The notes under the pieces: model-generated
Told to the model about the DNA's origin: nothing
What the model saw: the letters and a program-made list of their open reading frames with translations, nothing else
The model's database searches: none
Shown here: piece after piece, positions 35,437-44,382 of the stretch
Layout of the letters: each line of letters starts with the position of its first letter
How positions within the stretch are numbered: position 1 is the stretch's first letter
Source: Chloroflexota bacterium
GTDB lineage: Bacteria; Chloroflexota; UBA6077; SHYK01
Length of the DNA stretch: 64,000 bases
Assembly (NCBI GenBank): GCA_035652535.1
Contig: DASRDP010000124.1
Span: 1 to 64,000 of the forward strand
Direction of reading: 5' to 3'
Translations under genes and position numbers: made by a program

Positions 35437-35997
35437 ATGCTGCCGCTGATACCCAGGAACTTGTGGGGGTGGGTGGAGGAAAATCGTGACGCCTTCCAGC
35501 CGCCGGTCGGGAACAAGGTTGTCTGGCAGGATTCCCAGTTTACGGCGATGGTGGTGCGCGGGCCGAACGCCCGTCGCGACTTTCACATCGATCCGTTCGA
35601 TGAGATCTTCTATCAACTGCGCGGGGACATCGTGGTGGAGTACCTCGACGAGCACGGAACGCGCCAGAATGCCATCGTGCACGAAGGCGACCTGTTCCTG
35701 GTGCCTGCCCGAGTTCCCCACGCGCCGCACCGGCCGGCGGAAACGTGGGGGCTGGTCATCGAGATCAAGCGGTCGCCCGATCAGATGGAGTCGCTCTTGT
35801 GGATCTGCGATCTGTGCGGCGCACGACTCCACCAGGTCGACTTGTACGTCGCGGACATCGAGACAGAGCTGAAGGCCGCGATCGAACGGTTCAACCGCGA
35901 CGTGCACCTCAGAACGTGCCGGGTGTGCGGCCACGTGCAGCCCGAAACAGTCAGGCCGATCGATGCCCCGGCCCCCGATGCGGTCCGTGCCGGCTAG
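35437..35997 (+). CDS. 3-hydroxyanthranilate 3,4-dioxygenase
   Basis: ATG 35437 with CCGGAGG upstream gives 186 residues, the length of bacterial HAAO. Cupin iron ligands fall at His50, Glu56 and His95, almost the positions known for the Cupriavidus enzyme (51, 57, 95). Arg47 and Arg99 also match substrate-binding arginines. The C-terminal rubredoxin-like domain with CDLCG and CRVCGH (two CxxC) holds the second iron site. The enzyme opens the ring of 3-hydroxyanthranilate toward quinolinate in tryptophan degradation or NAD synthesis. No kynurenine pathway gene lies beside it, so its pathway partners must be elsewhere, or it serves another aromatic route. Confidence 0.88.
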   Translation: MLPLIPRNLWGWVEENRDAFQPPVGNKVVWQDSQFTAMVVRGPNARRDFHIDPFDEIFYQLRGDIVVEYLDEHGTRQNAIVHEGDLFLVPARVPHAPHRPAETWGLVIEIKRSPDQMESLLWICDLCGARLHQVDLYVADIETELKAAIERFNRDVHLRTCRVCGHVQPETVRPIDAPAPDAVRAG

Positions 35998-36039
35998 AGC
36001 GAGGCGCCCATCCTGGTACCCACAGACCGACCGTATTCC

Positions 36040-36876
36040 GTGCAGGGATTGAGCCGTTCGAAAGCCGGACGGACATTCGTCGCCAGCCGGTCGTGGAGGC
36101 GCGTTGATGGGGGCGGAGGCCCGCTCAGGGCGACCGTGCACGCCTGGCGCATCGTATTACCAGCAATGTTCGTGGCGCTGTGGCTCGGCTTCGCGCTCCT
36201 GCCGGAGACGCATATCGTGTTGCGTGTCCCGGCCGCCATTGTTCTCGCGGGGTTCGTTGGAATCGGCGCACAGCTCGGCCTTGGCGGAGCGACCAGCGAG
36301 CATCCGCTTCGTTTGACCACCGCCTGGGTGAATCCGGCGGGCAGCGTCCTTGCCATCGTCGGTTGGCTTTCCGTGGTCGGGGAACGATCATGGGCCATCG
36401 GACCGATAGCCGCGGCGGGTGTCGTGGGCACAGTTTGCCTGCAGGCCGTGGAGATGGGCGGGACCGGGCCGATTCGGTCGGCGGCGCACGTCGTGAACAT
36501 CGGCGCGGGATTTGCCGTGGCCTTTGCCGGCTACACGCTTGCGGCTCGGGCGTCGGCCCACGTAGCGCCGGCGATCGTCTTCGTCCTGAGCGCCGCGATT
36601 ACCCTCGTGGTCCTCCGGGATCAGCCGGCCGTGGGGAGGCAGGCGTGCATTCTGGCGCTGGTTTCCGCGCTGGCCACGGTCGAGCTTTGGTGGGTCCTCC
36701 ACGCATCGCCCGTTCCGCCTCTGGTCTTCTCCGCAGTGCTCGTTCTCGGTCTGTACGCGACGTCGGGCTTGTGCCACGCCATTCTGGACGAGGCGCCCGT
36801 CCACGCATATGTGGAAATCGGGGTCGTGACGCTCGTATCGCTGGGCGTGGTGTTGATCGCCGGTGCGCGCGCCTGA
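36040..36876 (+). CDS. Integral membrane protein of unknown function
   Basis: The 278-residue protein has about eight hydrophobic segments (from IVLPAMFVALWLGFALLP to VVTLVSLGVVLIAG), short loops and no recognisable catalytic motif or signal peptide. The start is uncertain: GTG 36040 gives a basic 40-residue head, and GTG 36136 would start just before the first helix. I do not recognise a family. It stands between the dioxygenase and the TPR gene on the same strand, with no overlap to either. Confidence 0.6.
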   Translation: MQGLSRSKAGRTFVASRSWRRVDGGGGPLRATVHAWRIVLPAMFVALWLGFALLPETHIVLRVPAAIVLAGFVGIGAQLGLGGATSEHPLRLTTAWVNPAGSVLAIVGWLSVVGERSWAIGPIAAAGVVGTVCLQAVEMGGTGPIRSAAHVVNIGAGFAVAFAGYTLAARASAHVAPAIVFVLSAAITLVVLRDQPAVGRQACILALVSALATVELWWVLHASPVPPLVFSAVLVLGLYATSGLCHAILDEAPVHAYVEIGVVTLVSLGVVLIAGARA

Positions 36877-36907
36877 GCGCGCACGACAGCCAAATGTCGA
36901 ACACCGG

Positions 36908-36916
36908 TGGTAGAAT
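36908..36916 (+). promoter_or_regulatory. Extended -10 promoter candidate upstream of the TPR gene
   Basis: TGG-TAGAAT (36908-36916) lies 36 bases before the ATG at 36952, where AAGAAGGA provides the ribosome site. There is no clear -35 element. Confidence 0.4.
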
Positions 36917-36951
36917 TTTCGTGACTTCAGCCAGAAAGAAGGAACCGCAGT

Positions 36952-37782
36952 ATGGCTATGCTCGAATCCGAAGAGCGGGCCCGCATCAAACGCGTCAAGG
37001 CTGAGCAAGCTGTCAATCTCGCTATGCAGAGCCGGTGGACCGAGGCCGCCGAGCTGAACCGCCAGATCATCGATGCGTATCCCAAGGACGTGGAGGCGCA
37101 CAATCGGCTGGGCAAAGCCCTCATGGAGCTCCAGAAGTACGACGAGGCGCGTGAGGTCTACAATCACGCCCTCAGACTCGACCCGACAAACGGAATCGCC
37201 CACAAAAACCTCCTGCGCCTCGAGAAGCTCATGGAGGAGTCCGTTGCACCGGGGGCCCCATCCGCTCCCGTTGATCCGAGCCTCTTCATCGCGGAGACCG
37301 GCCGCACCACGACGACGGCTCTCGTGCAACTGGCAGCGCCCGAAGTCCTGGCGAAGATGGATTCCGGTGATCCCGTCGATCTTCGGGTCGAGGGAAACAC
37401 CGTGCTGGCGGTCAGCAAGTCCGGCGACGTGCTGGGTAAGATCGAGCCAAAGCTTCGCCAGCGGCTCATCCGCCTATTCACCATGGGCAATGAATACGCG
37501 GCGGTGGTAACGGCCGTCGACGAAGGCTCGCTCAAGATCATCATTCGGGAGACGCATCGCGACCCATCGATGGGAAATCGACCATCGTTCCCGACCACGG
37601 GAGAGGCCTTCCGCGGCTACGTTCGGGACACGCTCCTGCGCTACGAGCTGGATGAGGAAGAAGAGGAAGAGGAAGAGATCGAGGAAGCGGAGCCGGATCG
37701 TGAGCCCGAGATGGTGGCGCACGACGTGTCGTTGGACGACGTTCGTGACCTCGCGCCCGACGAGGAGGAAGAAGAGCCGTAA
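36952..37782 (+). CDS. Tetratricopeptide repeat protein with acidic C-terminus
   Basis: ATG 36952 gives 276 residues. Residues 17-85 hold about two TPR units (AMQSRWTEAAELNRQIIDAYP and AHNRLGKALMELQKYDEAREVYNHAL). The middle part (GDPVDLRVEGNTVLAVSKSG to KIIIRETHRDP) is a beta-rich domain I do not recognise. The C-terminus is very acidic, with a run of glutamates (DEEEEEEEEIEEAEPD) suited to binding basic proteins or ribosomes. There is no signal peptide or membrane segment, so it is cytoplasmic. A scaffold role is inferred from the repeats only. It ends 25 bases before a strong hairpin. Confidence 0.65.
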   Translation: MAMLESEERARIKRVKAEQAVNLAMQSRWTEAAELNRQIIDAYPKDVEAHNRLGKALMELQKYDEAREVYNHALRLDPTNGIAHKNLLRLEKLMEESVAPGAPSAPVDPSLFIAETGRTTTTALVQLAAPEVLAKMDSGDPVDLRVEGNTVLAVSKSGDVLGKIEPKLRQRLIRLFTMGNEYAAVVTAVDEGSLKIIIRETHRDPSMGNRPSFPTTGEAFRGYVRDTLLRYELDEEEEEEEEIEEAEPDREPEMVAHDVSLDDVRDLAPDEEEEEP

Positions 37783-37807
37783 TCTGTGCGCGTGGCCGCA
37801 AGACACG

Positions 37808-37837
37808 GGGAGCGTTCCGCAGCCGCGGAACGCTCCC
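37808..37837. terminator. Perfect 13-bp hairpin between convergent genes
   Basis: GGGAGCGTTCCGC, loop AGCC, then GCGGAACGCTCCC. It lies between the 3' end of the TPR gene on the plus strand and the 3' end of tRNA-Gly on the minus strand. No T-run follows, but position and stem strength make it a likely bidirectional terminator or RNA 3'-end protector. Confidence 0.6.
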
Positions 37838-37846
37838 ATGAAATTC

Positions 37847-37921
37847 TGGAGCGGTCGACGGGATTCGAACCCGCACTATCCAGCTTGGGAAGCTGGCGTG
37901 TTGCCGTTACACCACGACCGC
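37847..37921 (-). tRNA. tRNA-Gly (anticodon CCC)
   Basis: Read on the minus strand, the acceptor GCGGTCG pairs with CGACCGC. The D arm carries GGTGTAACGG, the anticodon stem CCAGC/GCTGG encloses the loop TTCCCAA (anticodon CCC, reading GGG), and the T arm is GCGGGTTCGAATCCCGT. The discriminator is T and CCA is encoded. Every stem pairs, so this is a functional tRNA gene, standing alone. Confidence 0.95.
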
Positions 37922-38020
37922 GCGCTCGACAATTATAGGAGCGCCCGCTCGCTCACGCCAGCGACTACACTGTCGCCCCCCGTGGGCGCGACATCGACAC
38001 AACGGGGCCGCCTCGTGGCC

Positions 38021-38647
38021 TTACGGCATGACCAGGCGCTGCCCGACGCTCAGGGTGGCCCCGTCCGACAGATTGTTGATGGACTGAATGTCCTTCGGGT
38101 TGGTGTGGTTTTTCTGAGCGATGGTCCACAAGCTGTCGCCGGCCGATACCGTGTAGGTGGGCTCGATGGGCTTCGCGGTAAACCGAATCGTGCTCGTGGG
38201 CGCTGGCTGAGGCGCGGCGTTGCCCGGACCGACCGCGGCGACTGGCTGGTGCTCGACCACCACATTGGGCGCCCCGGCCTGGGGCTGCGAGCCTTGCGTC
38301 GTCGAGAGTTGTGGCGAGGTCGAGGCCAGCATCATCCGGACGGCTGCGAGCACGAATACGAGGGCGACGATGACGCCCGCGAAGAGCGCGGTCGGAAGCC
38401 ATTGCTTGATCACGGAGGTTCGTCGTCGGCGGCGTCCGTAGGCGCCCGGGTGCGCTTCCGGCGTGGGCGACGACCGACGCGGCCAGTGGAGAAGCTGGTT
38501 CCCTTCAGCCTGGCGCACGACCATCGGAGACCGCTGCCCAAGACGCTGCTTCGCAGAGTCGAGCGGGATGACCTTCGCATCGTAGGCGGAGCGTCCTGAG
38601 ACTGCGCGCCTGAGACCGCGATCCGATGGTCCGTACGTGGTTCCCAT
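38021..38647 (-). CDS. LysM-domain membrane-anchored protein
   Basis: The 208-residue protein has a basic cytoplasmic head (up to RRRRRTSVIK), one membrane helix (WLPTALFAGVIVALVFVLAAV, about residues 83-103), a Pro/Ala/Gln linker, and a C-terminal LysM domain (YTVSAGDSLWTIAQKNH, NNLSDGATLSVGQRLVMP). The LysM domain binds peptidoglycan, so the protein is probably a single-pass envelope protein with its LysM facing the wall. It precedes a gap and the tRNA gene; the kinase gene lies upstream on the same strand. The function beyond wall binding is not readable. Confidence 0.78.
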   Translation of the reverse strand: MGTTYGPSDRGLRRAVSGRSAYDAKVIPLDSAKQRLGQRSPMVVRQAEGNQLLHWPRRSSPTPEAHPGAYGRRRRRTSVIKQWLPTALFAGVIVALVFVLAAVRMMLASTSPQLSTTQGSQPQAGAPNVVVEHQPVAAVGPGNAAPQPAPTSTIRFTAKPIEPTYTVSAGDSLWTIAQKNHTNPKDIQSINNLSDGATLSVGQRLVMP

Positions 38648-38706
38648 TCAGCACCGTGCAGTAAATGTTACGAGCCGACATTATCGCACGGTGGCACGCG
38701 ATCCCG

Positions 38707-40392
38707 CTACGTGCGGGTGAGCCGCTTGATCTCCTCCAGCTTTTGGATGGCCTCTTCCCAGTTTCCTGCGGCTGCAAGCTTGGCGACTTCGGCGTTGAGG
38801 GTCGTGACGGTCGACTGATGGCGCGCCAGCGTGAGTCTCTCTTCCACCCCGGCGAGGCCCGGCTCCAGCTTCAGCACCTCTTCCCAAAGCGCCACCGCGT
38901 CTGCCCAGCGCTCCTGGGCCATCGCCGTTTCCGCTTGGTCGCGGAGGCTGGCGACACGGGAAGCCGGTGCCACGGCTGTCATTTGTGGGTGTAGCTTGGC
39001 CTTGATGTCGGCCAGCAGCGCAGGAACGTCGCGGAAATTTGGATCGACGGCGCTGATCTCTTCGAGGATGTGGTTCGCCCAACGGATGTCGTCCGACTGA
39101 ATCTTGCTCTGGGCGAGAGCGTAGAGCTGATCGAGGCGGACCTGCCTGCGGCGCTCGGCTTCCTGCTCGGCCATCATTCGATTCACTTCATCGAGCCTGG
39201 CGCGGGCGTTCATGTCGTTCGGCGACGTGCGAAGCAGCTGTTGCAGCATGGCGGCCGCTTCCATCAATCGTCCACTGTCCACAGCCGCGGCCACTTCGTT
39301 CATGATGTTCTTCACCTCGATGGCCACGGAGGTGCTGCTGCGTCCGTACTTCAGCTCGTTGCTCGCTGAAGCGAGGATGGCGCTGACGTCGCGATAGTTG
39401 GCGTCGCGCGCGAGGATCTGCGCCGCGAGGGAGACAGCGCCCCGCCAGTCCCTGGAGCGTGTGAGCCCGAGCAATGCTTGATACATCGTGTCGAGATCCA
39501 GCGGTGGCGATGTGACCGATCCCTGCGACGACGAGGTGTCCCCGATCGTTGCGGGCATCAGGATCGTCGATGCCATCGAGCGCTCGTCGACGGCGATGGC
39601 CGCCACCAGGGCGTCGTAGAGGTCCCCGCCCTTCTGGTATCGCTCGTCGGGCGTTTTGGCGAGCGCCCGTTGCACGACGCGGTCGATGTCGATGGACACG
39701 CTCTCGTTAACGTCGCGGACTGACGGCACCGGAAGCGTTGCGTGCATGGAGAGGGTCGCGACCGCACTGTCGCCCTTGAAGGGTACGCGCCCGCCCAGCA
39801 TCTCGAAGAGGACGACGCCGAGGGAGTAGAGGTCGCTGCGCCCGTCCACTTCATGCCCGAGGGCCTGTTCGGGCGACATGTATTGGGGGGTTCCGATGAC
39901 GCCGCGCGTAAGGGAGCTGTCATCGTCCGCCAGCCGCACGATGCCGAAATCCGATAGCACGATCCGGTTATCCTCGGTGAACAGGATGTTCGCCGGCTTG
40001 ATGTCCCGGTGGACGATCCCTTTGCTGTGGGCGTAGTCGAGCGCCGACCCGACCGCCTTCACGACATCCACGGCGAGCGAGTAGGGGACGGGCTTGCCCA
40101 GGCGGTTCTTGAGGGTGTTGCCGGCTACGTACTCCATGACTAGATACGCGCGCCCCTCGTGCTCCCCGTAGTCGTACACGGCGACAATGTTGGGGTGGTT
40201 CAATCGAGCGACGGCGAGCGCTTCGCGCTTGAAGCGGCGCAGAGCGCGCTCATCGCGAATGAACTCCGGGTGCAGCACCTTGATGGCAACGTATCGGTTC
40301 AGCGTCGGCTGGAGGGCACGGTAAACGGTGGCGAACCCGCCCTTGCCGAGCTCCTTGGTGAGTCGGTATTGGCCAAGCGTCTGACCGATCAA
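38707..40392 (-). CDS. Serine/threonine protein kinase (PknB-like) with C-terminal helical repeat region
   Basis: The 561-residue protein is intact from MIGQTLGQYRLTKELGKGGFATVYRA. The kinase domain (about 1-270) has the VAIKVL lysine, the catalytic loop HRDIKPANIL, DFGIVRL, and the activation segment RGVIGTPQYMSPEQ. The rest (about 320-561) is alpha-helical and TPR-like (WRGAVSLAAQILARDANYRDV, WADAVALWEEVLKLEPGLAGV), probably a protein-interaction region. No transmembrane segment or PASTA repeat is seen, so it is cytoplasmic, unlike PknB. The substrate is unknown. It lies 120 bases downstream of the Crp-like gene and may be co-transcribed. Confidence 0.92.
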   Translation of the reverse strand: MIGQTLGQYRLTKELGKGGFATVYRALQPTLNRYVAIKVLHPEFIRDERALRRFKREALAVARLNHPNIVAVYDYGEHEGRAYLVMEYVAGNTLKNRLGKPVPYSLAVDVVKAVGSALDYAHSKGIVHRDIKPANILFTEDNRIVLSDFGIVRLADDDSSLTRGVIGTPQYMSPEQALGHEVDGRSDLYSLGVVLFEMLGGRVPFKGDSAVATLSMHATLPVPSVRDVNESVSIDIDRVVQRALAKTPDERYQKGGDLYDALVAAIAVDERSMASTILMPATIGDTSSSQGSVTSPPLDLDTMYQALLGLTRSRDWRGAVSLAAQILARDANYRDVSAILASASNELKYGRSSTSVAIEVKNIMNEVAAAVDSGRLMEAAAMLQQLLRTSPNDMNARARLDEVNRMMAEQEAERRRQVRLDQLYALAQSKIQSDDIRWANHILEEISAVDPNFRDVPALLADIKAKLHPQMTAVAPASRVASLRDQAETAMAQERWADAVALWEEVLKLEPGLAGVEERLTLARHQSTVTTLNAEVAKLAAAGNWEEAIQKLEEIKRLTRT

Positions 40393-40512
40393 CGGGATTC
40401 CTCTGCGGATAGCTGGCGACCTGCGACGCGGGACCGGCCGTTAGTATCGCGGAACGGGTGCCCGGGCCACCAGTGACGCAGCACACTGCGCGCCAGCATT
40501 TCTGGGTGACGC

Positions 40513-41193
40513 CTAATAGATTCGGCGCTGCAGCTCGTCAGGTCGACGAATGACGATGCGCTGCCGATCGACATCGATGATTCCGCGAGATCGGTATGAG
40601 CGGAGGTGCTTATTCACGCTCTCGCGCGTTGCGCCAACCATGTTCGCCAGCTCGGCCTGGGTGAGCCGCAACCCGATCACCGTGCCGTCTGCGCGGGTTG
40701 CGCCGTAGGCGTCGGCCAGCTCGAGGAGCTTCTTGGCCAGCCTGCCAGGCACGTCGAGGAAGACCGCGTCTTCCACGAACTCGTCCGTTTCGCGCAGGCG
40801 CCGGGCGAGCACGCGCAGCATGTCGATGGCGACGTTTGGATTGGCGCGAATGACTCGCAGGAATTCGTCGCGATGAAGCACGATCGTGTCGGTGGGCTCA
40901 GTCGCAACGATAGTCGCGGACCGCGGCTGTCCGTCAATGAGCGAGAGCTCTCCGAAGAAGTCGCCGACGTCGAGCACGCCGAGGAGCGCCTCATCGCCGG
41001 TATCCGAAGGCAAGACGATTTTGACTTGCCCCTCGACGATCAGGTACATGCTCGTACCCGGGTCCCCTTTGTGAAAGATGACCTCGCCTCGCCGAAACGA
41101 TCGCTTTTGGGCACCGCTCTCGAGGAGCCGAGCCGTTTCGGGTGGCAGGCCGGCGAAGAGCGGAAGCCGCTGAAGCGCCCCGCCTGCCATCAT
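40513..41193 (-). CDS. Crp/Fnr-family transcription regulator
   Basis: Starting at ATG 41193 (a second ATG follows), 226 residues. The N-terminal cyclic-nucleotide-binding domain shows LPLFAGLPPETARLLE, FHKGDPGTSMYLIVEGQV, FGELSLIDGQPRSATIVA and the long dimerisation helix. The C-terminal winged helix has LTQAELANMVGATRESVNKHL as recognition region. No Fe-S cysteines are seen, so it is Crp-like and not Fnr-like. PRSAT near the cAMP-binding Arg/Ser fits nucleotide binding but the ligand cannot be fixed. It starts 4 bases after the leuB stop, inside the branched-chain operon, an unusual position. Confidence 0.88.
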   Translation of the reverse strand: MMAGGALQRLPLFAGLPPETARLLESGAQKRSFRRGEVIFHKGDPGTSMYLIVEGQVKIVLPSDTGDEALLGVLDVGDFFGELSLIDGQPRSATIVATEPTDTIVLHRDEFLRVIRANPNVAIDMLRVLARRLRETDEFVEDAVFLDVPGRLAKKLLELADAYGATRADGTVIGLRLTQAELANMVGATRESVNKHLRSYRSRGIIDVDRQRIVIRRPDELQRRIY

Positions 41194-41197
41194 GAGC

Positions 41198-42352
41198 TCA
41201 GCTCCGCGCCGGGGCCGCGCTCGGCCGCGGGGCCCTCTTCGACGCGTCTCCGGCGTGGTGAATGGTCGCGATCCGGTCGATGACCGCGTCGGCCATCTCT
41301 GTGGTGCCGATTGCCCGTGCGCCAGGCTGCGCAATGTCTGCCGTTCGCAGGCCGTCCGCGAGGGCGCCTTCCACGGCCTGCTCAACGGCGCTGGCTTCGG
41401 TCTCGAGTCCAAGCGAGTGGCGAAGCAACAGGGCCGCGCTCAGAATCGCCGCTAGTGGGTTTGCGAGCCCCTTTCCTGCGATGTCGGGCGCTGTGCCATG
41501 AATCGGCTCGTACAGACCGAGCCGACCGGCACCGAGACTGGCCGAGGGCAGCATTCCCATCGAACCCCCGATCACTGCCGCTTCGTCGGTGAGGATATCG
41601 CCAAATGTATTCTCTGTCACGATCACGTCGAATTCGTCGGGACGCACCACGAGCCGCATCGCGCACGTATCGACGAGGAGGTGATCGACGTGGACGTCCG
41701 GGTATTCTGAGGCAAGCCGCGTCGCCACTTGTCGCCAGAGGCGGCCCGTCGCCATCACGTTCGCCTTGTCCACCGACGTGAGCTTGCGTCTTCGGCCGCG
41801 GGCCAGATCGAAGCCGACCCGGAGCACGCGCTCGATCTCGGCTTCGGAATAGGCGCACGTATCCACCGCGCGCCGTCCGGTGGGCGCATCCCAGACCCGC
41901 TTGGGTTTTCCGAAGTAAAGGCCGCCCGTCAGCTCGCGAACGACGAGGATATCCACCGCGCTCAGGTCTGCTTTCAGTGGCGACGCCGAGGCGAGTGGGG
42001 AGTAGACCCGAACGGGGCGCAGATTGGCGAAGAGCCCCAGCCCTTTCCGAATCGCCAGCAGCCCGTCTTCGGGTCGCACTGGGGCATTCGGGTTGTCCCA
42101 TTTGGGTCCGCCGACAGCGCCGAAGAGAACGGCCGAGCTGCGCTTGGCGCGCCGGAGGCTTTCCGGAAGGAGCGCCACGCCGTGCTGGTCGATGCAACAG
42201 CCGCCGACGGGTTCATAGCTGAAGTCCAATCGGTGGCCGAAGAGCTGCGCGACCGTGCGCAGGACGCGCTCGGCCTCGGCGGTGACTTCGGGGCCGATGC
42301 CGTCGCCGCCAAGGACGGAAATTCGCGCGGTCGCCGCTCGCTGCGCCGTCAT
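41198..42352 (-). CDS. leuB: 3-isopropylmalate dehydrogenase
   Basis: The 384-residue protein begins at ATG 42352, overlapping the leuD stop (ATGA). Family motifs are [31 protein letters not shown], the [11 protein letters not shown] catalytic arginine region, [47 protein letters not shown], and [19 protein letters not shown]-type closing segments. It oxidises and decarboxylates 3-isopropylmalate with NAD in leucine synthesis. The C-terminal ~35 residues form a Pro/Ala-rich tail that is longer than usual. Confidence 0.95.
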   Translation of the reverse strand: MTAQRAATARISVLGGDGIGPEVTAEAERVLRTVAQLFGHRLDFSYEPVGGCCIDQHGVALLPESLRRAKRSSAVLFGAVGGPKWDNPNAPVRPEDGLLAIRKGLGLFANLRPVRVYSPLASASPLKADLSAVDILVVRELTGGLYFGKPKRVWDAPTGRRAVDTCAYSEAEIERVLRVGFDLARGRRRKLTSVDKANVMATGRLWRQVATRLASEYPDVHVDHLLVDTCAMRLVVRPDEFDVIVTENTFGDILTDEAAVIGGSMGMLPSASLGAGRLGLYEPIHGTAPDIAGKGLANPLAAILSAALLLRHSLGLETEASAVEQAVEGALADGLRTADIAQPGARAIGTTEMADAVIDRIATIHHAGDASKRAPRPSAAPARS

Positions 42353-42972
42353 CGGGCACCCGCGGCGGGGAAGCCATTGAGGTAGGGGAGCCGCGACGCG
42401 ACTTGCCGCACCTTATCGGCGTTTGACGCGAGGACCGCCGTCGAGTCCCAATATCCCTGCGTCAACGCCACGCGAACGGTCTCGGGCAGACCGATGGGCG
42501 CTGTTTTCCCCGATGCCGTCAGGGTCCGCTGTTCGAGATCGATGGCGATTTCGACTGTCGGGTCCTCTCCCACCAGGTCCATCAGGCGCTGAACGTCGGC
42601 CGGCGCGGCGGTCACAACCGGAAGCCCGATGGCAAGGCTGTTGCCGGCGAAGATCTCCGCGAACGATTCGCCAACGATCGCGCGAATGCCCCAGCGTAGC
42701 AGCGCCTGCGGAGCGTGCTCGCGCGATGATCCGCAGCCGAAGTTGGCGTTTACGAGCAGGATCGATGCGCCGCGGTACCGAGGGTCGTTGAAGGGGTGTT
42801 GCCGGGCGTTGCCCGTTTCATCAAACCGCTCGTCGATGAATGGATATTCGCCCATGCGCTCGAACGTCACTTCCTTGAGGTAACGCGCGGGGACGATACG
42901 GTCTGTATCGATATCGTTGCCGCGGACGGCGACGCCGGTGCCCGTGATCCTGACGATCCGCCTGCTTTCCAT
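42349..42972 (-). CDS. leuD: 3-isopropylmalate dehydratase small subunit
   Basis: Translation begins at ATG 42972, overlapping the leuC stop by ATGA. The 207 residues show [49 protein letters not shown] (the swivelling-domain signature), and [21 protein letters not shown]. With LeuC it isomerises 2-isopropylmalate to 3-isopropylmalate. The frame is open upstream to 43338 inside leuC, which is not used. The overlapping starts on both sides indicate coupled translation of leuC-leuD-leuB. Confidence 0.95.
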   Translation of the reverse strand: MESRRIVRITGTGVAVRGNDIDTDRIVPARYLKEVTFERMGEYPFIDERFDETGNARQHPFNDPRYRGASILLVNANFGCGSSREHAPQALLRWGIRAIVGESFAEIFAGNSLAIGLPVVTAAPADVQRLMDLVGEDPTVEIAIDLEQRTLTASGKTAPIGLPETVRVALTQGYWDSTAVLASNADKVRQVASRLPYLNGFPAAGAR

Positions 42973-44369
42973 CAGAGCAGCTCCCGCACGTCGGCGATGT
43001 GCCCGCTGACGGCAGCAGCGGCGACCATCGCTGGGCTCATGAGGATCGTCCGGCCGGTTGCGCTCCCCTGCCGGCCGATGAAGTTGCGGTTTGACGACGA
43101 CGCGCAGATCTCGCGTCCGTTGAGGCGGTCGGGATTCATCGCAAGACACATCGAGCATCCCGCCTCCCGCCACTCGAAGCCCGCCTCGCGAAAGACCTCG
43201 TCGAGCCCTTCTTCCTCCGCCTGGCGCTTCACGGCGTACGAGCCGGGGACGACGATCGCCCGCACCTTGGCGTGAACGTGGCGGCCCTTGGCGACGCGCG
43301 CCGCCGCGCGCAAGTCCGAGAGACGCGAGTTGGTGCACGACCCGACGAAGGCGACGTCGATCGGGATCTCCTGGACGGGTGAACCCGGGGTGAAGCCCGT
43401 GTGCTGATAGGCGCGCAGGGCCGTCCCGGCGTCCGACGTCTCCTCGGGGCGCGGGAGCCGCCCGGAGACGGCGACGCTCTGGCCGGGATTGATGCCCCAG
43501 GTCACAGTGGGCTCGATGTCCGCAGCGGCCAGCGTTACCACGTCGTCGTAACGCGCGTCGGGGCCCGACGCGACCGATCGCCAGTACGTTACAGCCCGGT
43601 CGAATGCGTCCCCGGCCGGCGCGAACGGGCGGCCCCGCAGGTACGAGAAGGTCGTGTCATCGGGATTGACATATCCGACCAGCGCCCCGCCCTCGATGCT
43701 CATGTTGCAGACCGTGAGGCGCTCGTCCATCGCCATGGCGTCGAGCGTGCTTCCACCATATTCGTACGCGTACCCGACGCCGCCGGCCACGCCGAGGGCG
43801 TGAATGATGTTGAGAATGACGTCCTTGGCGTAGACGCCCTCCGCGAGCTTGCCCTCGACGTTGATCCTCCTCACCTTGAGCTTGTCCATAGCCAGTGTCT
43901 GCGTGGCGAGGACGTCTTTGACTTGCGTCGTGCCGATGGCCATGGCGACGGTTCCGAAGGCGCCGTGCGTCGCGGTGTGGCTGTCGCCGCACACGAGCGT
44001 CATGCCCGGCTGGGTGAGGCCGAGCTGCGGCCCGATCACGTGGACGATGCCCTGGCGCTCGCTTTCGAGACCGTAGAACTCGATCCCGTAGTCATGCGTC
44101 GCGGCCTCGATCACCTGCATCATCTCTTCGGCTTGCGGATCGAGGAACGGCCGCGCCCGCACGTCGGTCGGAACGATATGATCGGCCGTCGCAAACGTAC
44201 GTTCCGGGAATGCCACGTTGAGCCCTTGCTCGCGCATCATGGCGAATGCCTGCGGGCTCGTGACCTCGTGAACGAGGTGGAGGCCGATAAAGAGCTGCGT
44301 CTTTCCCGTCGGCAAGATATCGACAGTATGCGACTCCCAGACTTTGTCGTAGAGCGTGTTTTGACTCAC
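42972..44369 (-). CDS. leuC: 3-isopropylmalate dehydratase large subunit
   Basis: GTG 44369 has AAGGAGT a few bases upstream, giving 465 residues beginning [14 protein letters not shown]. Aconitase-family landmarks are [44 protein letters not shown] and [13 protein letters not shown]. These supply the three cysteines of the [4Fe-4S] cluster. The protein is the catalytic subunit with LeuD. It follows leuA by 13 bases on the same strand and precedes leuD directly. Length is normal for the bacterial LeuC. Confidence 0.95.
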   Translation of the reverse strand: MSQNTLYDKVWESHTVDILPTGKTQLFIGLHLVHEVTSPQAFAMMREQGLNVAFPERTFATADHIVPTDVRARPFLDPQAEEMMQVIEAATHDYGIEFYGLESERQGIVHVIGPQLGLTQPGMTLVCGDSHTATHGAFGTVAMAIGTTQVKDVLATQTLAMDKLKVRRINVEGKLAEGVYAKDVILNIIHALGVAGGVGYAYEYGGSTLDAMAMDERLTVCNMSIEGGALVGYVNPDDTTFSYLRGRPFAPAGDAFDRAVTYWRSVASGPDARYDDVVTLAAADIEPTVTWGINPGQSVAVSGRLPRPEETSDAGTALRAYQHTGFTPGSPVQEIPIDVAFVGSCTNSRLSDLRAAARVAKGRHVHAKVRAIVVPGSYAVKRQAEEEGLDEVFREAGFEWREAGCSMCLAMNPDRLNGREICASSSNRNFIGRQGSATGRTILMSPAMVAAAAVSGHIADVRELL

Positions 44370-44382
44370 CGATACTCCTTGT

